DNA of 64,000 nucleotides, from NCBI RefSeq assembly GCF_000018865.1, contig NC_010175.1:62001-126000 (forward strand), written 5' to 3'. The DNA comes from Chloroflexus aurantiacus J-10-fl (GTDB lineage: Bacteria > Chloroflexota > Chloroflexia > Chloroflexales > Chloroflexaceae). A program made the translations under genes and the position numbers. Under the pieces are notes generated by a model, which worked only from the letters and a program-made list of their open reading frames with translations, made no database searches and was not told where the DNA came from. Positions 1-9,756 of this stretch are shown here, in pieces (within the stretch, counting starts at the first letter, position 1; each line of letters starts with the position of its first letter).

Positions 1-830
1 ATTTGAGCAATAAACTCGCTACTTGTCAATAGTGGCCAATAGAAAATAAGCCACTGTGTTGCGATTGCCCGTAATAGAACATACACAACATCAGAAGACC
101 ACTCAACCAGGTTAAAAGCGTTACGCGCAATAATGCACAATGCTCGCAGGAGAGCGAGTTTATAGGTTGCTGTCTTGCGGTCGTGAGCCAACACGGACCC
201 AACCCGTTCCAGACCACGTGAAACATCTCGATCACTCTTCTCCGCCACCATATTAAACCAGCGAATGGATGGCCGGTGCGGATCGGGCAGGTCTTCGGAG
301 AATAAGATTTGTAATCCGCTCGATTCGAGGAGTAACATCAGGCGGGCGGGTGGGATGACGGTGTAGAGGCGGCCATCGTGTGCGCGTTCGCCCTCTGGCG
401 GTGGGGTGCGGTACGAGACGATGAGCCGGCCACCGGGACGCAAGATGCGTGCCAGGTTGATTACAGCGCCAATGAGTTCAGCAGCCGGCAAGTGCATCAG
501 TACGGCTACGCACAGGACGTTGTCGAAGCTGGCATCGGCGATCCCGGCCAGGTCGGGGAGTGCTCCCTGTCGTATTTCGATCCCGGCGTAGGCGGCACGG
601 GCTTCGGCGATCATCCCCGCCGACGGCTCCAATCCAATTGCCTGGTAGCCGTGTTGGTTCAGCCAGGCCACGTCGCGCCCACTGCCACTGCCAATGTCAA
701 TCGTGGGCCGACCGGGGTGAAAGAAGGTCTCCACCAGCCGATAAATGGCCGTTGGCTGGAGATGCCGTTGAAACGCTGCCTGTTCACGGGCCAGTTGATC
801 GTAGCTGCGAATGGTTTCTGCATCGGCCAT
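1..830 (-). CDS. SAM-dependent methyltransferase fused to a second domain (3' end outside window)
   Basis: I translated this frame directly; it starts MADAETIRSYDQLAR and stays open for 276 codons to the window edge. Residues about 1-215 are a class I methyltransferase: the SAM-binding glycine motif I is TIDIGSGSGRD near residue 45, the acidic LEPS follows, and a post-motif ILRPGGRL lies further on. After LERVGSVLAHDRKTATYKL a second helical region begins with the pattern ALLRALCIIARN...WLIFYWPLL. From memory this resembles the N-terminal part of some HNH-nuclease-associated proteins; that is inference. It lies 18 bp downstream of the GH57-like gene and is probably cotranscribed with it. The methyl acceptor is unknown. 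Confidence 0.75.
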   Translation of the reverse strand, partial: MADAETIRSYDQLAREQAAFQRHLQPTAIYRLVETFFHPGRPTIDIGSGSGRDVAWLNQHGYQAIGLEPSAGMIAEARAAYAGIEIRQGALPDLAGIADASFDNVLCVAVLMHLPAAELIGAVINLARILRPGGRLIVSYRTPPPEGERAHDGRLYTVIPPARLMLLLESSGLQILFSEDLPDPHRPSIRWFNMVAEKSDRDVSRGLERVGSVLAHDRKTATYKLALLRALCIIARNAFNLVEWSSDVVYVLLRAIATQWLIFYWPLLTSSEFIAQ

Positions 831-848
831 AGCAACCTGAATTTGTGA

Positions 849-2306
849 TCACGACCTGTGATGCTTTTCGCCAAAAAGACGGTAATTCAGCACTGGAAAG
901 ATGGAGTCGTGGCTCTCGATCTGCTCCAGTGCGAAGAGGTCTGTTGCACTAAGCGATTCCTGACGGGCAAGGAGCAGAAGGTGATCAAAGCGATCAAGAT
1001 ACCGTTGCCAACCGGGATCACTCTCCATCAGCCAGTCACTCATCTCAGCCAGCAATAGCTCACGCGCCGCCTGGGTTAAGACTCGTTCACGCAAGCCTTC
1101 AGCAGCCGGATAGTAGGTCACCAGTTCGGCAAAACGACGTTCGGCCTCATACAATGACTGCCGGTAATGGTCGGTGAATGGCGATTGCCAGGAGGTCGCA
1201 GATGCGTCTGCCTGCGCTGTAGCCTGTAGGACAACCGTATCATTGCTGGAGAGATGGTGCAGTAGACTACCCGGCTGGGTCAGACGCAGACGGGGATCGG
1301 TGGCACAGCGTGTTAATACTGCCTGCAACCAGGTAGGCCCCTCAAACCAGTTCCTGCTCCAAAGCCGTGCATCTATCGGTACTACCAGCGTTGTCTCTGA
1401 TGGAAGCTGGCTCAATCGGAAAAGCAATTGATCGACGAAGTGATTGGCATGTTCCTGGGCACGCCGTAGCGCATCATACGGATCGTATGGCTGCGGGGCA
1501 TCGGCTCCATTGGCGGTATAACCGGTTGGATCGGCAGGGTTGCGGTAGAGCGGATCGCCAGGGTAACCCAGTTCCACCGACCAAATGTGGCGAGCGAGGT
1601 CAGCCTCTACCCCAATCGCAGCCAGCCGACGTGGTACAAGCCAGCCGGGTAGGTGACCGTGTTGGAGTTGGACATTGGAAGGATCGACGATCACATATCG
1701 TAGATCGAGTTCTAGAATAATGCGCTCTAACCCATCACGCCAGGCACTACCGGGCAGCCAGAGTCCTTCCGGTCGCTTGAGGTAGCGCGAGATGTAGAGC
1801 AAGCCGTGCTCAAGTTGGGCGCGAACCATGCCCTCGTGCCCAAGGAAAGGCAGGATTGCATAACTGGCTGGTACGCAGAGTGGGGTAATCAGCCCGGCTG
1901 CTACCAGCTCCTGAAGCCGGCCAAGCGGATTGCGCTGATAGCGGATGGTGAAACTACGCAGTAGTTGACGGTCCCAATCGAGGTAAAAACGGGCCAGATA
2001 TGCCCCATGCTGGTTACCTTCGTGCTCGAAACGAGAGAGTTCGTTTTGGTGGTGGGTTATCCTCCCTTCCAGCCACTGCACAAAATGCTTGTGTACTACC
2101 GGATCACGCCATTGTTCCAGCGCAATCGGTGAGCAGGCCAGCGTGATGGACAGCGGGAGCGAGTGGCGCTGCAATTCACCAATGAGATCGAGCAGGGGGA
2201 TAAGCGTGTGAGCCGTGAATGCGTGCAGTCGCTCCTCCCCAATCGGTTGACGTCCGGGATGACGGAGATATGGAACATGCACTTCTATCACAAATGCGAT
2301 TGGCAT
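849..2306 (-). CDS. GH57-like protein lacking the catalytic nucleophile
   Basis: 485 residues, similar to GH57/DUF1957 1,4-alpha-glucan branching enzymes. The first family motif is kept as VIEVHVPYLRHPG (residues 6-18). The motif that normally reads WLPE, where Glu is the nucleophile, is WLPGSAW here (residue 186 is Gly). The acid motif keeps Asp312 (VPIDARLW) and the WFEGP that follows, but the usual E-L-F-G-H-W is lost. The fold is probably retained without hydrolase or branching activity, so binding or regulation of a glycan is an inference. I chose the ATG at 2306 because AGAAAG lies just upstream; an in-frame start at 2345 adds 13 residues. It lies between the kinase and the methyltransferase on the same strand. 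Confidence 0.7.
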   Translation of the reverse strand: MPIAFVIEVHVPYLRHPGRQPIGEERLHAFTAHTLIPLLDLIGELQRHSLPLSITLACSPIALEQWRDPVVHKHFVQWLEGRITHHQNELSRFEHEGNQHGAYLARFYLDWDRQLLRSFTIRYQRNPLGRLQELVAAGLITPLCVPASYAILPFLGHEGMVRAQLEHGLLYISRYLKRPEGLWLPGSAWRDGLERIILELDLRYVIVDPSNVQLQHGHLPGWLVPRRLAAIGVEADLARHIWSVELGYPGDPLYRNPADPTGYTANGADAPQPYDPYDALRRAQEHANHFVDQLLFRLSQLPSETTLVVPIDARLWSRNWFEGPTWLQAVLTRCATDPRLRLTQPGSLLHHLSSNDTVVLQATAQADASATSWQSPFTDHYRQSLYEAERRFAELVTYYPAAEGLRERVLTQAARELLLAEMSDWLMESDPGWQRYLDRFDHLLLLARQESLSATDLFALEQIESHDSIFPVLNYRLFGEKHHRS

Positions 2307-2393
2307 TGCTTTCTCGCTTGTTGGTGAAGGCCGATCTGTAACCAATTCCTACGGATATACCGGTGTCACGACAATTGGTGTCGGGAAGGGTGT

Positions 2394-4100
2394 CTAGGTT
2401 GGCGTCGGCGAGACGGTCGGTGTTGCCGTTTCCGTTGGTGTCGGCGAGACGGTCGGTGTCGTTGTCTCGGTTGGCGTCGGCGAGACGGTCGGTGTTGCCG
2501 TTTCCGTTGGTGTCGGCGAGACGGTCGGTGTCGTTGTCTCGGTTGGCGTCGCCGTCTCCGTCGGTGTTGCCGTCTCGGTTGGCGTCGCCGTCTCGGTTGG
2601 TGTCGCCGGTTCCGTCGGTGTTAGCGAGACGGTTGGTGTCACCGTCTCCGTCGGTGTCGCTGTGACGGTTGGAGTCGGTGACGGCGGGGGCGGCGGTGGT
2701 GGTGGCGGTGGTGAAGTTGGCGGTACGGGTGTTGGTAGTACCGGTGTCGGCGTTGGCTCGACCGATGGTGTCAGGGTCGGCGTTAGCGTTGGTACGGCAG
2801 TAAAGGTTGCAGTAGCTGTCGGTAGTGGCACAGCGAGCGTCGGTGATGGCCCAGCCGGAACGATTGGAGTTGGCGTCGGAGCATCACTGTCATCAAAGTT
2901 GCGCATAATCAGCACCACAAGTGCGCCAACAATAATAAAAAGTAAACCGCCGATAATGAAAAATGGCCATTGATCCGAGCGATTATTACGAGGTTTTGGC
3001 TCTGCTACGGCAGGTTCTGGCAGATGACGTCGTGGTATCACTGGTGCTGGCGGCAGTGGTGTTGCCCGCTGGTCTTGATTAACCGCCAGGCCGTCCGGTT
3101 GTTTGGGTTGTCTGCTGGCTGTGGGGGTTGAGGATAGAAGTGGTGGCGCGACCGGTTTGGGAGTCGCTGAAGATTGTACCAGTCCCGGAATAGTTGACTC
3201 TACTTGCAACGAGGGATTCAACAGCGCCACCAGCTCGGCAGTTGTTGCCGGTACGATTCCGTTCCGTTCCGCAATATCACGCAGGGCAGCAATGAATGCT
3301 GCACCGGTCTGAAACCGTCGTTCTGGACGCTTGGCCAACGCCCGCGTCAGTACCAAATCAAGGTCAGTCGGTAAATCAGGGGCAAATGAGGTGATAGGTG
3401 GCGGTGGTAACTGAGCATGGGCAACGATCAATTGAGGCGTGGCACCACTAAACGGTACACGACCGGCAATGATCTCATACGCAACTACCGCTAATGAGTA
3501 GAGATCACTACGACCATCAACCCGCCGGGCTTCAGCCTGTTCAGGTGAGATATACTCTGGTGTGCCCATAAACACACCGGTGCGGGTCAATCGTTGTTCA
3601 TCAGCCTCAGGCGTTTGCGCAATGCCGAAATCGGTTAATACCACCCGCCCGTTACGGTCGATCAAAATATTGTGCGGTTTGACATCACGATGAACGGCAC
3701 CGGCCTGATGAGCATAATCGAGGGCAAGCGCGATTGGTTCAAGAATAGCAATAGCGTATTTCAGGCCGAGTGAACCGTATTGCTCGAGGATCGCGTGCAA
3801 CGGCCGGCCATCAATATACTCCATTGCAATGTAGTGCAGTCCCTGATCTTCACCAATGTCGTAAACCGTTACGATGTGAGGATGGCGCAGATTGGCTGCC
3901 GTGCGGGCCTCGCGCTCAAAGCGCTTGATGAACTCTGCGTCCATGCTTAGTTGCGCGGCCAGCACTTTCAGGGCAACGATCCGTTGAAGTTGTGTATCAC
4001 GGGCGCGATACACTCGTGCCATGCCGCCGCGGCCAAGCTCTTCGATCAATTCGTAGCGACCGATTCGCCGTCCGCTTCCACCAGTCACCAGTATCTCCAA
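2394..4100 (-). CDS. PknB-type membrane Ser/Thr protein kinase with Pro/Thr-rich tail
   Basis: 568 residues. The kinase domain spans about 16-275: glycine loop GRGGMARVY, Lys45 in ALKVL, catalytic loop HRDVKPHN (Asp139, Asn144), DFG 157-159 and GTPEYISPE. All catalytic residues are present. A single membrane segment at about 379-399 follows, then a tail of about 170 residues built of TPTETATPT-like repeats, presumably on the outer face and possibly glycosylated. The kinase side is cytoplasmic. Transcribed divergently from an FHA/winged-helix gene, a plausible phospho-Thr reader. The frame ends at a TAG inside the repeat, after which the same frame stays open for 14 more Pro/Thr-rich codons to a TAG at 2349-2351, so the natural C-terminus may be longer. 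Confidence 0.9.
   Translation of the reverse strand: MEILVTGGSGRRIGRYELIEELGRGGMARVYRARDTQLQRIVALKVLAAQLSMDAEFIKRFEREARTAANLRHPHIVTVYDIGEDQGLHYIAMEYIDGRPLHAILEQYGSLGLKYAIAILEPIALALDYAHQAGAVHRDVKPHNILIDRNGRVVLTDFGIAQTPEADEQRLTRTGVFMGTPEYISPEQAEARRVDGRSDLYSLAVVAYEIIAGRVPFSGATPQLIVAHAQLPPPPITSFAPDLPTDLDLVLTRALAKRPERRFQTGAAFIAALRDIAERNGIVPATTAELVALLNPSLQVESTIPGLVQSSATPKPVAPPLLSSTPTASRQPKQPDGLAVNQDQRATPLPPAPVIPRRHLPEPAVAEPKPRNNRSDQWPFFIIGGLLFIIVGALVVLIMRNFDDSDAPTPTPIVPAGPSPTLAVPLPTATATFTAVPTLTPTLTPSVEPTPTPVLPTPVPPTSPPPPPPPPPPSPTPTVTATPTETVTPTVSLTPTEPATPTETATPTETATPTETATPTETTTPTVSPTPTETATPTVSPTPTETTTPTVSPTPTETATPTVSPTPT
2397..2660. repeat. minisatellite encoding the kinase Pro/Thr tail
   Basis: Short tandem units such as GGTGTCGGCGAGACGGTCGG alternate with GTTGCCGTTTCCGTTGG. 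On the coding strand they give T-P-T-E-T-A-T-P-T and T-P-T-V-S-P-T-P-T blocks. Several neighbouring units are identical at DNA level, so copy number is likely to vary between strains. Confidence 0.8.
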
Positions 4101-4133
4101 TCACCTACTATCGCTGTCGTGTGCGATCATGTC

Positions 4134-4162
4134 TGCCACAAGCGAAAATGCCATGGTATAAT
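4134..4162 (+). promoter_or_regulatory. possible sigma-70-type promoter for the FHA regulator
   Basis: A perfect TATAAT lies at 4157-4162, with a weak -35-like CTGCCA/TGCCAC about 17-18 bp upstream. It sits in the 128-bp gap between the divergent kinase and the FHA gene. Only the -10 is convincing. Confidence 0.4.
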
Positions 4163-4228
4163 CAGCAAGGTTAAATCGATTGTACCATATCGCATTCGCG
4201 CATTCAAAGCTCTGGAGGCTGGTGAACG

Positions 4229-4888
4229 ATGCAATCCGCTCCCGCCCCCCAATTGATCGTCAAACGAAGCAACGGCGATTACCGCGAAATAGTGTGGGAT
4301 CAACCGGTCATTACCGTTGGCCGTGATGGTGCCAATGACATTATTATCGATCACCCACTCGCATCCCGACGCCACGCACGATTTGAACGGACTGACGAAG
4401 GTTTTTTTATCCGTGATCTTGATAGTACCAACGGCACATTTCTTAACCAGGAACGATTGATCGGCACGCGCAGCCTGCATCACTCCGATCAAATTATGAT
4501 TGCCGATACGGTTATTATTTTTAACGACCCGGCAGCAACGATGAAGGGAACCCTTGATCCAACACTGTTACGAGCGGTACGCGCTGAAATCCGGGTGGAT
4601 GAACCAACAAAGTCGGTCTATATTCGCGGTGAGCTGTTATCACCGCCGCTCACCGTGAAAGAGTTTCAGTTACTGGCGTTGCTCTATCGCCGGCAAGGCG
4701 AAGTTGTCAGTAAGGAAGAGATCGCCAATCAGGTATGGGATTACGCGATCTTTGATTACAATGCCATTGATGCACTCGTCTATCGCTTGCGGCAGCGCAT
4801 TGAGCCAGATCCGTCAAAACCAAGGTATCTGATTACCCAGCGCGGTTTTGGTTATAAGCTAATTGTAGCGCCTGAACTTGAGTCATAA
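4229..4888 (+). CDS. FHA-domain/winged-helix (OmpR-type DNA-binding) regulator
   Basis: 219 residues with two domains. An FHA phosphothreonine-binding domain (about 25-95) shows the conserved GRDGAND, SRRHA and DSTNGTFLN motifs. A C-terminal trans_reg_C winged helix (about 125-215) includes LTVKEFQLLALLYRRQGEVV, VYRLRQRIEPDP and RGFGYKL. There is no receiver domain; the FHA replaces it. The protein would bind a phosphorylated partner and regulate transcription. The divergent Ser/Thr kinase next door is the obvious candidate partner, by context only. GGAGG lies about 10 nt before the ATG. Confidence 0.9.
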   Translation: MQSAPAPQLIVKRSNGDYREIVWDQPVITVGRDGANDIIIDHPLASRRHARFERTDEGFFIRDLDSTNGTFLNQERLIGTRSLHHSDQIMIADTVIIFNDPAATMKGTLDPTLLRAVRAEIRVDEPTKSVYIRGELLSPPLTVKEFQLLALLYRRQGEVVSKEEIANQVWDYAIFDYNAIDALVYRLRQRIEPDPSKPRYLITQRGFGYKLIVAPELES

Positions 4889-4921
4889 GCGTGAGTTGTC
4901 AGACTGGAGTGGAATCACGTA

Positions 4922-6229
4922 ATGAAAGGTATAACGCTAACCGCCCCTAAGCGATTGCGCGGTGTGATCGAGGTACCGGGCGATAAGTCGATTTCGCATC
5001 GGTCAGTGTTGTTCAATGCCATCGCTACGGGCAGTGCCCACATCACCCATTTCCTGCCTGGCGCTGATTGTCTCTCGACGGTTGCGTGTATCCGGGCATT
5101 AGGCGTGACGGTAGAACAACCCGCCGAACGCGAGTTGATCGTCCATGGTGTCGGGTTAGGTGGCTTACGAGAACCGGCTGACGTGCTTGATTGTGGAAAT
5201 TCCGGTACCACCCTGCGCCTGCTGGCCGGCTTGCTGGCGGGCCATCCGTTTTTCAGTGTCTTGACCGGTGATGCCTCATTGCGTTCACGGCCACAACGCC
5301 GAATCGTCGTCCCGTTGCGGGCAATGGGTGCGCAGATCGATGGCCGTGACGATGGTGATCGGGCACCACTGGCGATTCGAGGTAACCGACTGCGTGGTGG
5401 CCATTATGAGTTGTCAATTGCTTCAGCACAGGTGAAATCAGCGTTGTTACTGGCAGCGTTGAATGCTGAACAACCCTTAACACTGACCGGACGCATAGAT
5501 TCGCGTGATCATACCGAACGTATGCTGGCAGCAATGGGGTTGGAGATTACCGTTACTGCGGATCAGATCACGATCCAGCCACCATCAGAGGCAACTGCCC
5601 CCACTGCGCTCTCGCTGCGTGTCCCCGGCGATCCCTCATCAGCAGCATTCTGGTGGGTAGCGGCTGCCATCCATCCCGATGCTGAACTGGTGACGCCCGG
5701 CGTTTGCCTGAATCCGACCCGGATTGGGGCGATAGAGGTTTTGCAAGCGATGGGGGCCGACCTTACTGTTATGAATGAACGACTGGAAGGAAGCGAACCG
5801 GTCGGCGATGTTGTTGTGCGTTCTTCATCACTGCGCGGCACAACGATTGCGGGTACGTTGATTCCGCGCTTAATCGATGAAATTCCCGTGCTGGCAGTTG
5901 CTGCGGCCTGTGCTAGTGGTGAAACAGTGATTCGTGATGCGCAGGAGCTACGGGCCAAAGAAACCGACCGCATCGCGACGGTGGCTGCCGGCCTGAGTGC
6001 AATGGGCGCAGTCGTTGAACCAACCGCTGATGGTATGGTGATTGTCGGGCAGCCGGGGCAACTCCAGGGTACGACACTCAATAGTTTTCATGACCACCGG
6101 CTGGCAATGGCCTGGGCGATTGCCGCAATGGTAGCTCGTGGTGAGACAACGATTCTTGAACCGGCTGCGGCTGCGGTAAGCTATCCCGAATTCTGGCAGA
6201 CGCTGGCTATGGTACAGGAGGCCGCATGA
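4922..6229 (+). CDS. aroA: 3-phosphoshikimate 1-carboxyvinyltransferase (EPSP synthase)
   Basis: 435 residues, the normal length. It transfers enolpyruvate from PEP to shikimate-3-phosphate in the cytoplasm, the sixth step of the shikimate pathway. Visible motifs: GDKSISHRS near residue 20, DCGNSGTTLRLLAGL near 90, the catalytic-region RLIDEIPVLAVAAA, RAKETDRI and the late HDHRLAMAWAI. The PEP-site loop is Bacillus-like rather than CP4-like. Its stop overlaps the next gene by 4 bp, so translation is probably coupled. Confidence 0.97.
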   Translation: MKGITLTAPKRLRGVIEVPGDKSISHRSVLFNAIATGSAHITHFLPGADCLSTVACIRALGVTVEQPAERELIVHGVGLGGLREPADVLDCGNSGTTLRLLAGLLAGHPFFSVLTGDASLRSRPQRRIVVPLRAMGAQIDGRDDGDRAPLAIRGNRLRGGHYELSIASAQVKSALLLAALNAEQPLTLTGRIDSRDHTERMLAAMGLEITVTADQITIQPPSEATAPTALSLRVPGDPSSAAFWWVAAAIHPDAELVTPGVCLNPTRIGAIEVLQAMGADLTVMNERLEGSEPVGDVVVRSSSLRGTTIAGTLIPRLIDEIPVLAVAAACASGETVIRDAQELRAKETDRIATVAAGLSAMGAVVEPTADGMVIVGQPGQLQGTTLNSFHDHRLAMAWAIAAMVARGETTILEPAAAAVSYPEFWQTLAMVQEAA

Positions 6230-6810
6230 ACGATGGCTTTACCTTTACCGTTGAGATCTTCACACCAACGCTGCTCTGTACTGGTAGTTACACGCTTCCA
6301 ATGTACCGTAGAGTCAGCGATGCGCTCAACAATCGGCTCAGCCGGTTTGTGAATCTGCACGACGTCAGTATCGCTCCGCTCTGGCGACCGCAACAGGCTC
6401 AGCGGGTACAGCATGCGCTGGTCGCCTGGGGGGATGCGTTGCTGGTAGCAGTCCTGGCCGAACCTGAACCGCCACCTGATTACCATCCGGTTGCTCCCCC
6501 ACGGGAAACCCATCCGGTCATGTTTTTCACGGCAGAGTTTGCTGTGCGCGCCGAGATGTATAAGCGCCCAGACATGGATCTGGAAGAGATGCTGAGCGGG
6601 CTGACCGATGATTTTATTCCGCTCCGCAATGTGACGATCTTTCCGATCAATGGCGGCGCACCGCTTCACCGTTCGTTCGTTTGCCTGGCGCAACGCGCGA
6701 TTCAAGTGCTCTACAGTGTGCGTGGCCATACACCGGCAGACCACCACTCTGAACCGCCAGCCGATACAACCGCGACAGTACCTGAGTCCAATACCAATGC
6801 TGAAGCCTGA
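6226..6810 (+). CDS. conserved hypothetical protein in the aroA-galE run
   Basis: 194 residues, not recognised with confidence. The N-terminal [20 protein letters not shown] and a later [11 protein letters not shown] look like beta-rich soluble segments. There is no signal peptide or membrane span. The last 30 residues are polar and low-complexity. It overlaps aroA by ATGA and precedes galE by 20 bp, so it is expressed with them. Reading-frame integrity and coupling support a real gene; no function is offered. Confidence 0.75.
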   Translation: MNDGFTFTVEIFTPTLLCTGSYTLPMYRRVSDALNNRLSRFVNLHDVSIAPLWRPQQAQRVQHALVAWGDALLVAVLAEPEPPPDYHPVAPPRETHPVMFFTAEFAVRAEMYKRPDMDLEEMLSGLTDDFIPLRNVTIFPINGGAPLHRSFVCLAQRAIQVLYSVRGHTPADHHSEPPADTTATVPESNTNAEA

Positions 6811-6830
6811 CTGAGAGGGAGACACTCCGT

Positions 6831-7814
6831 ATGAGAATTTTAGTTACCGGTGGTGCCGGCTATATCGGCAGCATTACCAGCGCCGAGCTTATACGTGCCG
6901 GGCACGAGGTGATTGTTATCGATAATCTGTATCAGGGTCATCGGGCCGCAGTACCGCCAGAGGCCACCTTTATCCAGGCCGATCTCGCCAACCGGCAGGA
7001 GTTGAGCGAGATTTTTGCAGCGTACCCAGGCATTGACGGTATTATGCATTTTGCTTCGTATACGCTGGTTGGCGAAAGCATGGAAAAACCCATGCTGTAT
7101 CTGCGTGATAATGTGACCAATGCGGGCAATCTGCTCGAAGTTGCGATTGCTGCCGGGGTGCGTCGCTTTATTCTCTCGTCCACGGCCAATCTGTTTGACC
7201 AGCCGGAGCGGATTCCGATTGCTGAACATGAACGGATTGTGCCCGGCTCACCTTACGGTGAGTCAAAGTTCTTTATTGAGCGGATGCTGCACTGGATGGC
7301 GCGTATTTACGGGATGCGCTACGCCTGTTTGCGTTACTTTAACGCCTGTGGCGATACGCCTGAACGAGGTGAGGATCACGACCCTGAAACCCATTTGATC
7401 CCAATCGTGTTGCAGGTAGCCCTCGGCCAACGCCCACACGTCACGATTTTCGGTGATGATTACCCAACACGCGATGGCACCTGTGTCCGCGACTATATCC
7501 ACGTGCTCGATCTGGCAAGTGCGCACATTCTGGCGATGGAGGCGCTTGATCGGCTGGGTGAGCGACGCTATAATCTGGGAAATGGACAGGGATTTACGGT
7601 GCGCGAAGTCATTGAAACGGCGCGCAAAGTTACCGGTCACCCAATCCCGGCAGTCGTAGGCCCGCGTCGACCAGGCGATCCGGCAGTACTGGTGGCTTCT
7701 TCCGAGACGATTCGGGCTGAGCTGGGCTGGCAACCACGATTTCCTGATCTGGAGTCGATCATCGCATCGGCCTGGGAATGGCACCGCACACATCCACACG
7801 GATATGACGACTAA
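6831..7814 (+). CDS. galE: UDP-glucose 4-epimerase
   Basis: 327 residues. An extended SDR with the N-terminal NAD-binding GGAGYIGS, the catalytic YGESK (Tyr-x3-Lys), a preceding STAN serine/threonine, and RYFNACGD plus the conserved [18 protein letters not shown] of GalE. It interconverts UDP-glucose and UDP-galactose in the cytoplasm to supply surface glycans. GAGAGGGAGA precedes the ATG. The 3' end overlaps the next kinase gene by 11 bp. Confidence 0.95.
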   Translation: MRILVTGGAGYIGSITSAELIRAGHEVIVIDNLYQGHRAAVPPEATFIQADLANRQELSEIFAAYPGIDGIMHFASYTLVGESMEKPMLYLRDNVTNAGNLLEVAIAAGVRRFILSSTANLFDQPERIPIAEHERIVPGSPYGESKFFIERMLHWMARIYGMRYACLRYFNACGDTPERGEDHDPETHLIPIVLQVALGQRPHVTIFGDDYPTRDGTCVRDYIHVLDLASAHILAMEALDRLGERRYNLGNGQGFTVREVIETARKVTGHPIPAVVGPRRPGDPAVLVASSETIRAELGWQPRFPDLESIIASAWEWHRTHPHGYDD

Positions 7815-9756
7815 TCCTGTTTCGGTACCCAGCCTGCCGCGTTTCTACGGTCACTACGAGGTCGAGCAGCAAATTGGGCGCGGCGAGTCGAGCCGTGTCT
7901 TCCGCGCCCATCACCGTCAGATCAAAGAGCATAAGGTTGCGCTGAAGGTGCTGTTGAGCCAGGAGGCGGCACGCATTAAGCGTTTCGAGCAGGAGGCGCA
8001 AATTGCTGCTCGTCTCCGGCATCCCCATATCTCGCGCTTGCTCGATTACGGCATCCAAAATCCGTTTCACTACGCAGTCTTTGAATATATCCCCGGCAGC
8101 TCGTTGCGCGATCTGATCAAGGGCCACGATCAGCGCTTGCCGCCTGATCAGGTGATGGCATATTTTCAGCAGATAGCCGATGCCCTCGATTACGCACATA
8201 GCCTCGACATCATCCATCGCGATCTTTCGCCGGGTAATATCCTGATTGATACAGAGAACCATAAAGCTTATTTGATTGACTTTGGGATTGCACGCAACCC
8301 CGATCAGTCGTTGACATCGACAAATGTGACGATGGGGACGCCGGGCTTCATCGCGCCGGAATGTATGCATTCGGCAACAAATGCCACCCATCTGTCTGAC
8401 ATTTTCAGCCTGGGGGTGATCCTCTTTCTCATGCTGACCGGTGAGAAGCCGTGGTACGAAATGCCGCAGCCGGGCAGTTCACTCGATCCTTTCTTGCGTA
8501 TCCGGACACTGGCCGATACCGGGGTGAAGCTCCCCAGTGAGGTTGATCGCATCATTCGGGTTATGCTGGCATTTGAACCTGCTCATCGCTACACGAGTGC
8601 CGGGGCAGCGGCCATTGATTTTGTCGCGGTGATGCAGCGTCATTTGAGTGTCACGCAAATCCAGAGCAGTGAGCCGGTCAAAGTCGATCAGACCGCAACC
8701 CGGCGTAAGCACATTGTGCTCATCGAGCCGAATGAAGTGGAACTGGCCTTAAGTGGATCATTATTCCGTGAACCGCTCGAACGGGCATTAATGCGCGCCC
8801 GTCAGCTTGATGAAACGACAATTAAAAGCCTGATCGAGCAATGGGCGAAGAGACAACGTTTTTATCAACCTCACCTTGGGAGAATTGCCCAGATTCAGGA
8901 TACGAAGCATCATAATGTCTTCTTCTTCCAACTGCGCCTGCTTATTGAACAGCGCCTGGATGCCGGAACAGAAGAGGAGCCTGATTCGCAGCAGAAACAG
9001 ATTCCGCCACAACGTGAACTCGAACGCTGGCAGGTCGAGCTACCGCCACCAAAAGATTTTCAGAAACATCCTGGCGGGCGGGTGATCGTGCCGGGTTCCG
9101 AACGGGTTGTCACCTGTCCGTCTTGTAAAGGACACGGAGTGCATATCTGCGCGATGTGCAAGGGTAGTCGACGGGTTACAGTGACCGACCAGGCCGCGAC
9201 AACAACAGAGAATGCTGCGGATTCATCATCGGTTGCCCGTCAACGTGTTGTCCCATGCCCGGAATGTCAGGGACGCGGTTCATTGCCCTGTAAGCGTTGT
9301 GACAGTTTCACTCGCGTCATCCAGCGCAAACTTATTGAGTGGTCGCGCTGGCCTGTGGAAGATCAGGCCCACACTGACTTGCCTGATGTTGATGAAATGT
9401 GGTTGCGCCGCACCTGTAAAGCCGAACTGGTTTACAAGAAGCGGGTGGATCGCATCCCGAAAGAATGGCTTGAGATCACTGAGATCAAAGAGATTTTAGA
9501 ACAACGGCGAAAAAACCTCAACAACGATAGCCGTATCGTGTTGGCCGAGTTGCAGATTCATTTCATTCCTCTGACTGAAGTGACGTTAGATCTCGGTAAA
9601 CAAGGGCCTGGAGAACGTCTTGCAATATACGGCTTCGAGCATAACATTCCACCCGACTGGCGGTTTCTGCATTGGGAGCGAATTATCTGTCTCAGTGTCA
9701 TTGCCCTGCTGTCCATCTTTTTGATGATCAGCCTTGCTTTCATTATCAATGGCTGA
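7804..9756 (+). CDS. Ser/Thr protein kinase with DnaJ-like zinc motifs and C-terminal membrane anchor
   Basis: 650 residues. Kinase domain about 18-280: GRGESSRVF, Lys48, Asp140, Asn145 and DFG at 159-161, with the loop reading HRDLSPGN (Ser instead of the common Lys). A middle linker of about 150 residues is unassigned. Residues 438-499 hold two paired zinc-ribbon-like clusters: CPSCKGHG with CAMCKGS, and CPECQGRG with CKRC, which resembles the CxxCxGxG cluster of DnaJ. A hydrophobic stretch at about 625-648 ends the protein, so it is probably tail-anchored with the kinase and zinc parts in the cytoplasm. It overlaps galE. The combination suggests a kinase that senses unfolded protein or redox/zinc state, which is inference. 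Confidence 0.85.
   Translation: MTTNPVSVPSLPRFYGHYEVEQQIGRGESSRVFRAHHRQIKEHKVALKVLLSQEAARIKRFEQEAQIAARLRHPHISRLLDYGIQNPFHYAVFEYIPGSSLRDLIKGHDQRLPPDQVMAYFQQIADALDYAHSLDIIHRDLSPGNILIDTENHKAYLIDFGIARNPDQSLTSTNVTMGTPGFIAPECMHSATNATHLSDIFSLGVILFLMLTGEKPWYEMPQPGSSLDPFLRIRTLADTGVKLPSEVDRIIRVMLAFEPAHRYTSAGAAAIDFVAVMQRHLSVTQIQSSEPVKVDQTATRRKHIVLIEPNEVELALSGSLFREPLERALMRARQLDETTIKSLIEQWAKRQRFYQPHLGRIAQIQDTKHHNVFFFQLRLLIEQRLDAGTEEEPDSQQKQIPPQRELERWQVELPPPKDFQKHPGGRVIVPGSERVVTCPSCKGHGVHICAMCKGSRRVTVTDQAATTTENAADSSSVARQRVVPCPECQGRGSLPCKRCDSFTRVIQRKLIEWSRWPVEDQAHTDLPDVDEMWLRRTCKAELVYKKRVDRIPKEWLEITEIKEILEQRRKNLNNDSRIVLAELQIHFIPLTEVTLDLGKQGPGERLAIYGFEHNIPPDWRFLHWERIICLSVIALLSIFLMISLAFIING

Noticed and set aside
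378-848. Plus-strand frame of 156 codons
   Set aside because: It is antisense to the methyltransferase, whose motifs are clear on the minus strand.
2363-2973. Plus-strand frames rich in Val/Gly/Ser opposite the kinase tail
   Set aside because: They are the complementary reading of the Pro/Thr minisatellite within a well-supported gene.
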